Shown here: in pieces, positions 1 to 9,013 of the stretch
Layout: every line of letters begins with the position of its first letter
Numbering within the stretch: the first letter of the stretch is position 1
Assembly: GCA_938002965.1 (NCBI GenBank)
Contig: CALKZY010000001.1
Location: 1 to 64,000 of the forward strand
Reading direction: 5' to 3'
From: an uncultured Acidimicrobiales bacterium
GTDB taxonomy: Bacteria; Actinomycetota; Acidimicrobiia; Acidimicrobiales; SZUA-35
Length of the DNA stretch: 64,000 bases
Notes under the pieces: model-generated
Databases searched by the model: none
Seen by the model: the letters and a program-made list of their open reading frames with translations, nothing else
What the model was told of the DNA's origin: nothing
Translations under genes and position numbers: made by a program

Positions 1-1
1 A

Positions 2-583
2 ATCCTCATCACCCACCGACCAACCACCCTCACCCACACCACCCGAACCATCAACATCACCCAACCCAACACCCCACCAACCACCCCAAACACACAAACC
101 GAAACCATCGACCAACTCCTCAACAACCTCGGCACACCAAAGATCGAGACCGAACCCGACGTTGACCTCACCGGTTGGGCCCGAGCCACTCGCCGCTTCA
201 TGGTTGACCGCAGCGACATCGAGGTCCGCGTCAACCAGGAGTCGTACTACTTCAGCACTGACGATTCGCCAATCACCATTGGCCGCATGATCGACAACGA
301 CGTCGGAGTCTCCGGTGGGGAAACGTCGCGGCACCACCTGGAAGTCACATGGTCCAACCTCGGTTGGGCCGCCCATGATCTATCCCGCAACGGCATCTAC
401 GACAGTCTCGGGCGATCCCTTCCCCGTACCAATCTGGTGAGCGGTCAGCTGCGCCTTCACCTTGGTTCGATTGACAAGAATTTAGTCGTGCTACGCCTCG
501 TACCCAAGGGAACCAAGGATCTCCTCGGGCCGCCGGCTTCGGCCAAGCGGCGGCGAGCCAACCGGTCCGCCACCGGCAACTAG
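2..583 (+). CDS. ABC transporter ATPase C-terminus fused to an FHA domain (5' partial)
   Basis: The frame is open from the left edge, so only the last 193 residues are seen. The first residues, ILITHRPTTL, resemble the H-loop segment near the end of an ABC ATPase domain, where the His senses the ATP gamma-phosphate. A Thr/Pro/Asn-rich linker of about 45 residues follows. Then comes a forkhead-associated fold: ITIGR at about 91-95, SRHH at about 109-112 and HDLSRNGIY at about 125-133, the usual phosphothreonine-binding loops. An ATG at 200 would give only the FHA part, but the upstream frame is open and ABC-like, so a fusion is preferred. Two glycosyltransferases follow at once, so export of a glycan or glycolipid under Ser/Thr-kinase control is a reasonable inference. 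The ABC assignment rests on a short tail; the FHA assignment is firm. Confidence 0.7.
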   Translation: MLITHRPTTLTHTTRTINITQPNTPPTTPNTQTETIDQLLNNLGTPKIETEPDVDLTGWARATRRFMVDRSDIEVRVNQESYYFSTDDSPITIGRMIDNDVGVSGGETSRHHLEVTWSNLGWAAHDLSRNGIYDSLGRSLPRTNLVSGQLRLHLGSIDKNLVVLRLVPKGTKDLLGPPASAKRRRANRSATGN

Positions 584-592
584 GAACTATCT

Positions 593-1795
593 ATGCAACC
601 CAAGCTCACCGTCGTCGTCCCAACGCTCAACCGACGGCAACTACTGGAACAGTGTTTGGACGCGCTGGTGGGCCAGGCGACATCCGACGTCATCGTGCGG
701 GTGTTCGACAGCGGCTCGAACGACGGCACCAGCGAGTTCCTGGCCGGCCTCTCATCTCCGATTGTCGAGGCGATAACCGACAAACCGGCCAGAAGCCTGT
801 TCGACAACTGGAGCCGTGCCCTGGACTCCGTGAGCACTCCATATCTAGCCGTGGTCGCAGACGATGACTTGTGGTATTCGGGATACGCCCAGGCAGCCAT
901 CGACGCGCTGGACGACCACTCTGAGGCCGCATTAGCGTTTGCCGACACTGAGCTGCTCGACCACGACGGTCGACCCAGCGGCACACGCCATTACCCGTTT
1001 GCCCCAGGAGTATTCGACGGGCTGGACTATCTCGAGGGCATCGTCAACGGCGAGAACATCATCATTGACAGCTCCGCCGCCGTGGTCAGGACCGAGGCAC
1101 TGCGAGCGGTCGGTGGTCTGGACAGTCCTCACATGAGCCACGACATCATCTTCAACTATCAGTTCCGGCTAGCCGCTCGCCACCGCTTCGTGCGGATCGC
1201 CGAACCACTAGTCGGTGTTCGACAACACGAAGGACAAGGTCATCTGGAGTCGGCCGGATCGCTGGCCGCCGTCGGTATGACGGCTGAACGTATGGAAGCA
1301 GCCGCTCGACTCCTGGCGTCGCCCAGAGCCCAAGACCCGGCCTACCGGGCTTGGCTGTCGGACCGGCTGGTTTGGATCGGACGCCTCCGCAGCCAGTACA
1401 CCGCTGACGTGGCGCCTGCCATCAACGACTCAGACAAACACCGTCTTGACCGGGCCTTAGAACGAGTCCTCGCCGTCACCGCGAAACACGACATGATCGC
1501 CGTCGCCGGTGAGGATCTGATCTATGACCAACGACTAACCGACGCCCGCACCACGACGCCGTTCCCGTCCACTGACGGTCACTACGGCGGGGTCCCGGAC
1601 GACGATGATAACGCCATCATCGAGCTCAAGCGATGTATCGAGGCGGGGGCAACCCATCTGGTGGTGGCCTGGCCATCTTTTTGGTGGTTGGACTATTACC
1701 ACGGCCTCCGCCAAGTCCTCAGCAACTACACCCTGGCGGCATCCAACAGCACTGTTGTCGTGTACCAACTCACCGACGGTGACGGCGATGGCTGA
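593..1795 (+). CDS. Family 2 glycosyltransferase
   Basis: A 400-residue cytoplasmic GT-A glycosyltransferase transferring a sugar from a nucleotide donor. The N-terminus has the GT2 core: TVVVPTLNR at 6-14, DSGSNDGTSEF at 39-49, and the metal/nucleotide-binding acidic cluster ADDD at 89-92. After the catalytic domain the last ~110 residues form a separate module ending in a W-P-x-F-W-x-L-D-Y-Y motif that recurs in the next gene. AGGA about 8 bases upstream supports the ATG. The stop overlaps the next start (ATGGCTGA), so the two are translationally coupled. Acceptor and sugar cannot be told from sequence. Confidence 0.9.
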   Translation: MQPKLTVVVPTLNRRQLLEQCLDALVGQATSDVIVRVFDSGSNDGTSEFLAGLSSPIVEAITDKPARSLFDNWSRALDSVSTPYLAVVADDDLWYSGYAQAAIDALDDHSEAALAFADTELLDHDGRPSGTRHYPFAPGVFDGLDYLEGIVNGENIIIDSSAAVVRTEALRAVGGLDSPHMSHDIIFNYQFRLAARHRFVRIAEPLVGVRQHEGQGHLESAGSLAAVGMTAERMEAAARLLASPRAQDPAYRAWLSDRLVWIGRLRSQYTADVAPAINDSDKHRLDRALERVLAVTAKHDMIAVAGEDLIYDQRLTDARTTTPFPSTDGHYGGVPDDDDNAIIELKRCIEAGATHLVVAWPSFWWLDYYHGLRQVLSNYTLAASNSTVVVYQLTDGDGDG

Positions 1796-3101
1796 ACAGC
1801 CGACAATCTCTGTTGGCATGCCGGTCTTCAACGGCGAGCGGTTCCTTGAGATCTCTGCACGGGCGCTGCTTGACCAGACGTTTGAGGACTTCGAGCTCAT
1901 CATCGGTGACAACGCTTCGACTGACGCCACCCCGGACATTTGTCGGCGGTTGGCCGCGGCCGATGACCGCGTTCGGATTGTTCGCCACGCCTCGAATATC
2001 GGAGCAGTCGAGAACTTCAACGCCGTCGTCAGGCAATCGGTCGGCCGCTTCTTCAAATGGGCGGCCGACGACGATCTCCATCACCCCCGGTTCCTGGAGG
2101 CATGTCTCGAAGCACTCCACCATCACCCCGAATCTGTACTGGCCTACACCCGAGCCGAGTCGATCACCTCCGCCGACGTTGTACTCCGCCCCGATTGGGG
2201 CGACCGACCGGAGTTCGCCGACGCCTCTGCCGCCATCAGGTACCGCGCCGCCCTGGCCCCGCCGCGCGACCCGATTCCGCTGCCGATGTTCGCCGTGATC
2301 AGAGCCGACACGCTGTCCAGCACCGGGTTGCTGGCCCCGATGCCCGAATTCGACCGAGCACTCATCGCCGAATTGGCCCTGCACGGATCGTTCATCGAAG
2401 TACCCGACGTCCTATTCGGTCACCGCGAGCACGATCAGCGGATGGGCCCGGCATTGGCCTCTAACAGTGGGAAAGCCGCTGCGCTGCTCGGGCAACAACG
2501 CCGTCTACCCCACTGGCGGCTCTGGCAACGCCACCTGGCATCGGTTAGCCGTCGGCCGCAAGGCGTTGCTGCCCGACCGCTATTGAGGGCCACCACCTCT
2601 TGGGCCTGGCGGTGGCGCCACCAACTGATCTCGGATCTGACCGACGCCGCCATGCAACCACTGGGCGCCATCGCGCCCCTCGGTCGGTTGGCTGAGCGAA
2701 GCCGATCACGACGACGCATGAACCGGTGGGACGACCAGCAGCGGTCGATGACCGCAATCCTGGCCAAGAGCCTGCGCTCCGACGATCGACTGATCTTGAT
2801 CGACGGCGACTCGCTGGACATCGACCAGCTCAAGCGGTGGTCGACTCAACCGTTACAGCCGTCGGACTCGCCCGACGGGAGCATTCCGCCAACCGCCCAA
2901 GCAGCCATCACTCGGTTGATCCAACAGCGCGACTTGGGCTTCACCCACGTGGCCATTGCCTGGCCGGCGTTCTGGGTCCTTGACTACTACCGTGACTTTG
3001 CCCGTCACCTCGACGAGAATTGCCGGCTGCTGAGTAGAAGCCAAGATGTGATTTTGTACCGCCTCCCCGAACACACCAGAGGGCCGACAGCAACCGATTG
3101 A
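1788..3101 (+). CDS. Family 2 glycosyltransferase
   Basis: A 437-residue GT2 enzyme. TISVGMPVFNG at 6-16, GDNASTDATPD at 40-50 and ADDD at 93-96 give the nucleotide-sugar and metal sites. The frame is open further upstream, but the ATG at 1788 begins exactly where homology begins and overlaps the previous stop by 8 bases, so I take it as the start. The C-terminal ~100 residues repeat the module of the preceding enzyme (THVAIAWPAFWVLDYY). The middle section (about 260-320) is Arg-rich and not recognisable. The paired enzymes probably act in one extracellular glycan pathway together with the ABC protein upstream. Confidence 0.9.
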   Translation: MAEQPTISVGMPVFNGERFLEISARALLDQTFEDFELIIGDNASTDATPDICRRLAAADDRVRIVRHASNIGAVENFNAVVRQSVGRFFKWAADDDLHHPRFLEACLEALHHHPESVLAYTRAESITSADVVLRPDWGDRPEFADASAAIRYRAALAPPRDPIPLPMFAVIRADTLSSTGLLAPMPEFDRALIAELALHGSFIEVPDVLFGHREHDQRMGPALASNSGKAAALLGQQRRLPHWRLWQRHLASVSRRPQGVAARPLLRATTSWAWRWRHQLISDLTDAAMQPLGAIAPLGRLAERSRSRRRMNRWDDQQRSMTAILAKSLRSDDRLILIDGDSLDIDQLKRWSTQPLQPSDSPDGSIPPTAQAAITRLIQQRDLGFTHVAIAWPAFWVLDYYRDFARHLDENCRLLSRSQDVILYRLPEHTRGPTATD

Positions 3102-3140
3102 GACGCCTCATCGGTTCGGTCAGATAGATTTGGAACCACG

Positions 3141-3362
3141 ATGACCGACTCGGCCTTTGGCGACCACACCCTGCTAGTTCCCGACGCCGAGATCGTCTGC
3201 GTCGACTGTGGCGGCACCTGCTACCCGCTCGGTTGGCACACCGAGGACGGCCCGGTTGAGTCCGGCACTATCGTCGCCTACCGCTGTAGAGACTGCCTCG
3301 ACCGGTGGGATATCGTCATCGAGGGCGACAACGATCGCACTGACATTCACCGCTTCGACTGA
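3141..3362 (+). CDS. Small zinc-ribbon protein, unknown function
   Basis: A 73-residue protein with CVDC at about 20-23, another Cys at 27 and CRDC at about 50-53, arranged as one likely zinc-binding ribbon. It is acidic overall, with no membrane segment. The ATG at 3141 lies 39 bases after the glycosyltransferase stop, and a weak inverted repeat (CCGA..TGAG/CTCA..TCGG, about 3094-3113) lies between them. The gene is convergent with recG, ending 7 bases before its stop. No family recognised; the cysteine spacing is the main evidence that it is real. Confidence 0.6.
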   Translation: MTDSAFGDHTLLVPDAEIVCVDCGGTCYPLGWHTEDGPVESGTIVAYRCRDCLDRWDIVIEGDNDRTDIHRFD

Positions 3363-3369
3363 CCAGGCG

Positions 3370-5556
3370 TCAGCTCTTGAGCAGGAACTCGGTGTCGGCG
3401 TCGGCCAGGAACAGCCTGATCTCATCGGCCAAGGCCGGATGGGCTTCGAGGGAAGGATCGGCATCAACCACGTCGATGGCTGCCTTTCGGGCCTGACTCA
3501 CCACCTTGCGATCTCTTCGTAGCGAGGCCAACTTCAGGTCGTTGCGGCCCTTCTGCCGTTCACCCAGAATGGTGCCTTCGCCACGCAGGTCAAGATCGAC
3601 CTCGGCCAACTCGAACCCGTCGGTTGAGTCGACCAACGCCTCCAAACGGGCCTCCCCGTCTTCAGTCTGGGCTTCGCCGACCAGCCAACATGTCGACTGG
3701 TGCTGGCCTCGCCCAACCCGCCCCCGCAGCTGATGCAACTGGGCGATGCCGAATCGACCGGCGTCGAGGATGATCATGACGGTGGCGTTGGGAACGTCAA
3801 CGCCGACCTCGATCACGGTGGTGGCAACGAGTACATCAAGGTGCCCTGACCGAAACAGATCCATGGTTTGATCTTTGTCGGCTGGACCCAGGCGGCCGTG
3901 CAGCAAGCCGAGGCGCAAGCCGTCGAGTTCGACGTGCATAAGACGGTCAAAGGTCGCTTCGGCCGAGGCCACCTCCAGCTTCTCAGACTCGTCGATCAAC
4001 GGACAGACCACGTAGGCCTGCCGGCCATCGGCGATCTGTTCGCGAATCTCATCCCACATGGCTTCAAGGTCGTTGGCTGCAGCAACGCTCTCGGGAGCCT
4101 GGGCCAAGTCGCCTGGTGCCGCGACCCAGCGGGTGACAATAGGGCTGCGGCCGGGCGGCAACTCGTCGAGCACCGATACATCAAGATCGCCGTAGACCGT
4201 CATGGCCGCCGTCCTCGGGATCGGGGTGGCGGTCATAACCAGAACGTCGGGCGTTGTTTCGCCGTAGCCCCGGTCTCGCAGCGCCGCCCGCTGTTCCACC
4301 CCGAATCGGTGCTGCTCGTCAACTACGACCACCCCGAGAGAGGAAAACATGACGTTGTCTTGAATAAGAGCATGAGTGCCGATGGCAATGTCGATCTCAC
4401 CCAGAATCAACTGGTTGAGAATTCGCTTCCGATCTGCGGCCGTCACCCGGTTACTCAACAACTCCACTTTCAGCGGCCGCTCGGCCAACAGCGAGGACGT
4501 GTCCTCGACGGTCAGGCCTTCTAGTAGTTGTTTGATGCCGGCGTGGTGTTGTTCGGCCAACACCTCGGTCGGTGCCATCAAGGCACCTTGGTGCCCGCCG
4601 TCAACCGCTGCCAGCAAGGCGGCAACAGCCACCAGCGTCTTTCCGGCGCCAACATCACCCTGTAGCAGGCGGTTCATGGGAACCGGTCGAGTCATGTCGC
4701 GGTGAATCTCGTCAATGGTCCGCTTCTGAGCCCCCGTCAGCTCGAACGGGAGTGTGGCAGTGAACCGGGCCAGCAGCGGGCCGTCCGTGGTGTGTTCAAC
4801 CCCGTTGGCGTTTCGCTCCATAGCCCGCTTTCGGAGAACGAGAGCCAGCTGCATGCGGAACAGCTCGTCAAATACCAGCCGCTTTCGAGCGGCCATCACC
4901 TCGGGCATCGACTCCGGCTGATGTATTCCGGCGAAGGCGGCGTTGCGATCCACGAAATCGTGTTCGTCAAGCAAGTAGTCGGGTAGCGGATCAACCAACC
5001 CGCGCCCGGTCGGTGGCACAGTACGGCGCAGGATCTCCGACACCCACTCTCCGATGTCCCAACTGTTGAGGCCGCTCTTGGTTGACTGCGGGTAGACGGG
5101 GATGATCCGACCGGTCCGATCGCCGACCAGGTCAACTACCGGATTGGTCATCTGGCGTTGCCCCCGGAAGACTTCGACCTTTCCAAAGACCACCGCCTGG
5201 CGACCAGCGGTTAGCTGGCGCTCTCTCCATGCTTGGTTGAAGAAGGTCAGCTTAAGACTGCCGCTGTCGTCACTGACCGTGACGAAGACCATCACCTTTC
5301 CACCGCGAACCCTACGACTAGACGAGCTGTTGACGGTGACCAATACCGAGGCTTCCTCGCCTTCGGCCAACTCGACGATGCGGGCTTCCTTTGTCCGGTC
5401 GAGGTAGCGGCGGGGATAGTGGGTCAACAGGTCGAGCACAGTGAACAACTCGGCTTTGGCCAGCCCTTTCGCCTTCTTTGGCCCTACTCCATGCAGGTCT
5501 TCAACCGATCGGTCGGCCAGATCTTTGAGTTCAACGCCGTCGGGGCTTCCGCTCAC
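3370..5556 (-). CDS. recG: ATP-dependent DNA helicase RecG
   Basis: RecG remodels stalled forks and branch-migrates Holliday junctions. The protein shows the family order: helix-hairpin-helix-like start (DLHGVGPKKAKGL), an OB/wedge domain, then SF2 helicase motifs including GDVGAGKT (Walker A), DEQHRFGVEQR (motif II), TATPIPRT (motif III) and QLRGRVGRG (motif VI). From the GTG at 5556 it is 728 residues, within the family range. A GTG at 5625 would add 23 residues without family resemblance and without a clear ribosome site; the GTG at 5556 has AGGG shortly upstream. The 3' end is convergent with the small zinc-ribbon gene. Confidence 0.93.
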   Translation of the reverse strand: MSGSPDGVELKDLADRSVEDLHGVGPKKAKGLAKAELFTVLDLLTHYPRRYLDRTKEARIVELAEGEEASVLVTVNSSSSRRVRGGKVMVFVTVSDDSGSLKLTFFNQAWRERQLTAGRQAVVFGKVEVFRGQRQMTNPVVDLVGDRTGRIIPVYPQSTKSGLNSWDIGEWVSEILRRTVPPTGRGLVDPLPDYLLDEHDFVDRNAAFAGIHQPESMPEVMAARKRLVFDELFRMQLALVLRKRAMERNANGVEHTTDGPLLARFTATLPFELTGAQKRTIDEIHRDMTRPVPMNRLLQGDVGAGKTLVAVAALLAAVDGGHQGALMAPTEVLAEQHHAGIKQLLEGLTVEDTSSLLAERPLKVELLSNRVTAADRKRILNQLILGEIDIAIGTHALIQDNVMFSSLGVVVVDEQHRFGVEQRAALRDRGYGETTPDVLVMTATPIPRTAAMTVYGDLDVSVLDELPPGRSPIVTRWVAAPGDLAQAPESVAAANDLEAMWDEIREQIADGRQAYVVCPLIDESEKLEVASAEATFDRLMHVELDGLRLGLLHGRLGPADKDQTMDLFRSGHLDVLVATTVIEVGVDVPNATVMIILDAGRFGIAQLHQLRGRVGRGQHQSTCWLVGEAQTEDGEARLEALVDSTDGFELAEVDLDLRGEGTILGERQKGRNDLKLASLRRDRKVVSQARKAAIDVVDADPSLEAHPALADEIRLFLADADTEFLLKS

Positions 5557-5685
5557 GCCTACAACCCTAGAATCGCCCGGCCAAAGTCCGGTGGATGAAA
5601 CTCGAACGATGCTCAGTAGACGCACACCCGCTGAGCCAACACCAGGCTGGCCACATGAACGATCGAGCTGTCGTAGACTCTGGCC

Positions 5686-6372
5686 ATGAATGGGGGAACC
5701 GCCGAGACCTTCGCCGGAGACCGCAAGTCAGGCCAATCAATGCTGGGGCCTGTCGAGCGGCGCTTCATCGATTGGGCCGTCCCAAAGATCCCTGCACCGG
5801 TGAAAAGCCATCACCTAACGATGCTCACGCTGGCGTGGTCGGTTCTCATGGTGTTGTTCGGGGCGCTGGCTAATCAGACGCCGGTTTGGTTGCACGCCAT
5901 GTCGGTGCTGGTTTTCCTTCAGTGGCTTACAGACTCACTTGACGGCTCCCTGGGCAAGTACCGCAAGCAAGGTCTGGTCAAGTGGGGATTCTTTATGGAT
6001 CACCTACTGGACCTGCTCTTCGCCGGCAGTCTGGTTATCGCCTACTCCTTCATGGTGGAGGTGTGGTGGCTACGTCTGTGCTTCTTGGTGCTACTTCTCG
6101 TGACGTGCGCCACCATGGCTGTTTCATTTCTGTCGTTCGCCGCCACCAACCGGTTCCAGATCGCCTACTACGGCATCGGGCCCACCGAGATTCGTATCGG
6201 TTACATCGCTCTCAACACGCTCGTCTACGCAATCGGTACAGCCGTTTTCAGCTGGGGCGTTCCCGTCGTCTTGACCATAAACGTTGCCGCCCTGGTCATT
6301 TTGACAGCACAAACAAGTCACCAACTGTGGACCATCGACGTTGAAGCCAACGTCGATGGAGCGCCCCGCTAA
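5686..6372 (+). CDS. CDP-alcohol phosphatidyltransferase family membrane protein
   Basis: A 228-residue integral membrane protein with about six hydrophobic segments. Residues about 83-108 carry a variant of the CDP-alcohol phosphotransferase signature: D-x2-D-G, then GK where most members have AR, and G-x3-D-x3-D at the end (MDHLLD). In the family these Asp residues bind metal and the CDP-alcohol, exchanging CMP for another alcohol to build phospholipids. The Lys for Arg change and one extra residue in the spacer set it apart from PgsA/PssA, so the substrate is uncertain. It diverges from recG. Confidence 0.75.
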   Translation: MNGGTAETFAGDRKSGQSMLGPVERRFIDWAVPKIPAPVKSHHLTMLTLAWSVLMVLFGALANQTPVWLHAMSVLVFLQWLTDSLDGSLGKYRKQGLVKWGFFMDHLLDLLFAGSLVIAYSFMVEVWWLRLCFLVLLLVTCATMAVSFLSFAATNRFQIAYYGIGPTEIRIGYIALNTLVYAIGTAVFSWGVPVVLTINVAALVILTAQTSHQLWTIDVEANVDGAPR

Positions 6373-6732
6373 CCAAACCAGGTCAAAATGCCCAACGACG
6401 GGCCGCCGGACGGTTTTCCAACCTTGATCCAAAGACGAGATACACAAGGTCGGTCGATCGACATTTTCGATGGGCCCTATGGTTGGTGGCGATACTTACA
6501 GATTGCACTTGCCTACCGACCGGCACTCGGGCCTTACTAATAGAACGGTTTCTGGTTAGACCACTCGGGAGCCCAATCCAAGTAGCCTGTGAGCGCCAAG
6601 CCAACCAAACTTCGGGGATACCTGTCCAGTACCGTCGCAAGACAACGCTGGAACAAGAAAGACCGGGGCCGGATGGACTACGGCATTCGCATCAGATCAA
6701 CATTGGTTGTTAAGAGGAAGTAGGTCCGCATC
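6373..6732. other. 360-base intergenic region, nothing recognised
   Basis: No convincing gene, tRNA or known structured RNA could be read here. The short open frames on both strands lack ribosome sites and family resemblance. A GAGGAAG stretch near 6714-6720 and a nearer AGG probably belong to the ribosome site or promoter of the following cold-shock-like gene. Confidence 0.4.
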
Positions 6733-6978
6733 GTGCAAGGTGTCGTCAAATCGTATGATCCAACCACTCGTGACGGAGTGATTGTGACCGATACAGCCGA
6801 CATGGCCGAGTACGAACTTGCCGAAGGGGCGCTGGAAGGAACCGTCTTCCGGATGCTCCGTCCAGGGCAACGTGTGGTTTTTGACCTCGACGCAACTTCT
6901 CGAGCTACTGGACTACGTCTCGGCTCCGAAGCCGATATGGAAACTGCCGAGTGGGCAGAAGCCGAATCCGACAACTAG
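6733..6978 (+). CDS. Cold-shock-like domain protein
   Basis: An 81-residue protein starting at GTG. It begins MQGVVKSYDPTTRDGVIVTD, which follows the first two strands of the cold-shock OB fold (the usual form is GxVKxFxxxxGxGFI), and later has LRPGQRVVFDLD, like the family's xxGQxVxFxV strand. The aromatic RNP1/RNP2 residues of true CspA proteins are only partly kept, so nucleic-acid binding is likely but not certain. The acidic tail is unusual. Two strong hairpins follow it, before pckG. Confidence 0.7.
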   Translation: MQGVVKSYDPTTRDGVIVTDTADMAEYELAEGALEGTVFRMLRPGQRVVFDLDATSRATGLRLGSEADMETAEWAEAESDN

Positions 6979-6983
6979 CCAAC

Positions 6984-7047
6984 TGACGAGCATCACCCGG
7001 AAGGGCGAGTCTCGTCACCGACGGCCGGGGCACAACCCAGCCGTCGG
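6984..7047 (+). promoter_or_regulatory. Tandem hairpins between the cold-shock-like gene and pckG
   Basis: Two adjoining inverted repeats. TGACGAG (6984-6990) pairs with CTCGTCA (7011-7017), with an inner CCC-GGAA-GGG stem-loop. CCGACGGC (7018-7025) pairs perfectly with GCCGTCGG (7040-7047), with an inner GGG/CCC stem. No T-run follows. They could terminate the upstream gene or form a structured leader for pckG. Confidence 0.5.
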
Positions 7048-7134
7048 GCGATTACACATCAAGGTGACAGCAAAGCCGACAAAATGCCGGTGCCTTGAGG
7101 CGTGATCGTACGACCGAACAACGAGGTTCCGGGA

Positions 7135-8949
7135 ATGACAACGATTGTTGAGCCAACGACCAATACCCGTCTTTTGGCGTGGGTGAGCGAATGGGCTGAG
7201 ATCTTTCAGCCCAATGACATCTACTGGTGTGACGGAAGCGCCGAGGAGTACGACCGACTGGCCGGCCTTCTCGTGGAGACCGGGACGTTCACGAAGCTGA
7301 ACGAAGCCAAGCGACCCAACAGCTACCTGGCATTGTCCGACCCGGCCGACACCGCCCGGGTCGAAGAGCGGACGTTCATCTGCTCAACCGACGAGGCTGA
7401 CGCCGGGCCGAACAATAACTGGCGAGAGCCAACCGCCATGAAAGCTGAATTGCTTGAGCTGTTCACCGGCTCGATGCGCGGTCGCACCATGTATGTGGTG
7501 CCGTTCTCCATGGGCCCTCTCGGCTCCCCCATCGCCCACATCGGCGTTCAACTCACCGATTCGGCCTACGTGGCCGCATCCATGCGAACCATGACCCGCA
7601 TGGGCGCTGGCGCCCTTAACGCACTGGGCGACGGCGACTGGGTTCCCTGCCTGCATTCTGTCGGCTATCCCCTGGTCGACGGACGCACCGAAGTCCCGTG
7701 GCCATGCGACGGTGACAACAAATTCATCTCCCACTTCCCTGAGACCAAGGAAATCTGGAGCTACGGCTCCGGGTACGGCGGCAACGCCCTTTTGGGCAAG
7801 AAGTGCTTCGCCCTACGCATCGCGTCGACCATGGCCCGACGCGATGGCTGGTTGGCCGAGCACATGCTCATCATCGGCGTCACCCCACCCAAGGGCGAAA
7901 AGCGTTACATCGCTGCCGCCTTCCCTTCCGCCTGTGGCAAGACCAACATGGCCATGATGATTCCCTCGTTGCCAGGTTGGAAGGTTGAAACCATCGGCGA
8001 CGACATCGCCTGGATGAAGTTCGGCCCCGACGGTGAACTGCGAGCTATCAACCCCGAAGCCGGGTTCTTCGGCGTGGCTCCCGGCACATCAGATCAAACC
8101 AATCCCAACGCCATGGAGACGCTCTCAGGCAACTGCGTGTTCACCAACGTAGCCAAGACCGAGGACGGCGACGTGTGGTGGGAAGACATGACCCCCGACG
8201 CACCGGCCCGTCTGACCGACTGGCGGGGCGAAACCTGGACGCCTGAATCCGACACCCCGGCTTCTCACCCCAACGCCCGGTTCACAGCTCCAGTCGACCA
8301 ATGCCCATCGGTCGCTCCAGAGTGGGAAGACCCCGCCGGTGTGCCGATTTCGGCCATTCTGTTCGGTGGGCGCCGCGCCACCAACGTTCCGCTTGTCACT
8401 GAAGCCAAAGACTGGAATCACGGTGTCTTCCTGGGCTCCATCATGAGTTCCGAGAAGACGGCTGCCGCCGCAGGCACAGTCGGGGATGTCCGTTTCGATC
8501 CGTTCGCCATGTTGCCGTTCTGCGGCTACAACATGGCCGACTACTTCCAGCATTGGCTGAATCTCGGCGACTCCTCGAATGGTGCTGCCTCGGCAGCGAA
8601 GTTGCCAAAGCTCTTCTGGGTCAACTGGTTCCGTCGTGACGAGGATGGCAGCTTCATGTGGCCGGGATTCGGTGAGAACGCCCGCATCTTAAAGTACGTC
8701 CTCGAGCGACTCGCAGGCAACGGTGACGTCATCGAGACAGCGATCGGGAACATACCGACCGCCGACTCGATCGACATCGGCGGCCTCGACCTCGACGACG
8801 AGACGATGAACAAGCTGTTGGCTGTGGACAGCGAATCGTGGCAACAGGAGGTCGCTCTCATACGTGAGCACTTCGCCACCTTCGGTGACCGACTGCCTGC
8901 CTCTTTGGCTCAACAACTCGACCAACTCGAACAGCAGTTGGTCGCCTAG
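7135..8949 (+). CDS. pckG: Phosphoenolpyruvate carboxykinase (GTP)
   Basis: Converts oxaloacetate and GTP to phosphoenolpyruvate, CO2 and GDP, the entry step of gluconeogenesis. The protein is 604 residues, the usual length. [15 protein letters not shown] at about 260 is the phosphate loop with the hyper-reactive Cys of GTP-type enzymes; [12 protein letters not shown] and [16 protein letters not shown] are further family landmarks. The ATG at 7135 has GAGG 8-9 bases upstream; an in-frame GTG at 7102 is the alternative. The leader carries two hairpins and the 3' side has a terminator-like hairpin. It is the first of several anaplerotic enzymes in the window. Confidence 0.96.
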   Translation: MTTIVEPTTNTRLLAWVSEWAEIFQPNDIYWCDGSAEEYDRLAGLLVETGTFTKLNEAKRPNSYLALSDPADTARVEERTFICSTDEADAGPNNNWREPTAMKAELLELFTGSMRGRTMYVVPFSMGPLGSPIAHIGVQLTDSAYVAASMRTMTRMGAGALNALGDGDWVPCLHSVGYPLVDGRTEVPWPCDGDNKFISHFPETKEIWSYGSGYGGNALLGKKCFALRIASTMARRDGWLAEHMLIIGVTPPKGEKRYIAAAFPSACGKTNMAMMIPSLPGWKVETIGDDIAWMKFGPDGELRAINPEAGFFGVAPGTSDQTNPNAMETLSGNCVFTNVAKTEDGDVWWEDMTPDAPARLTDWRGETWTPESDTPASHPNARFTAPVDQCPSVAPEWEDPAGVPISAILFGGRRATNVPLVTEAKDWNHGVFLGSIMSSEKTAAAAGTVGDVRFDPFAMLPFCGYNMADYFQHWLNLGDSSNGAASAAKLPKLFWVNWFRRDEDGSFMWPGFGENARILKYVLERLAGNGDVIETAIGNIPTADSIDIGGLDLDDETMNKLLAVDSESWQQEVALIREHFATFGDRLPASLAQQLDQLEQQLVA

Positions 8950-8957
8950 CTTCTCAA

Positions 8958-8990
8958 GGCGCCCGGCCCTGGACTTCCAGGGTCGGCGCC
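8958..8990. terminator. Terminator-like hairpin between pckG and ispD
   Basis: GGCGCC (8958-8963) pairs with GGCGCC (8985-8990) and inside it CCCTGG (8967-8972) pairs with CCAGGG (8977-8982) around ACTT, giving a long imperfect stem. There is no T-run on either strand. It sits between two convergent genes and may act in both directions. Confidence 0.55.
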
Positions 8991-9013
8991 ATAGAGGTCG
9001 CCCTCGAGGGGCC

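Noticed and set aside
6383..6713. Small open frames on both strands in the 360-base gap
   Set aside because: No ribosome site, no family resemblance, and the two strands conflict.
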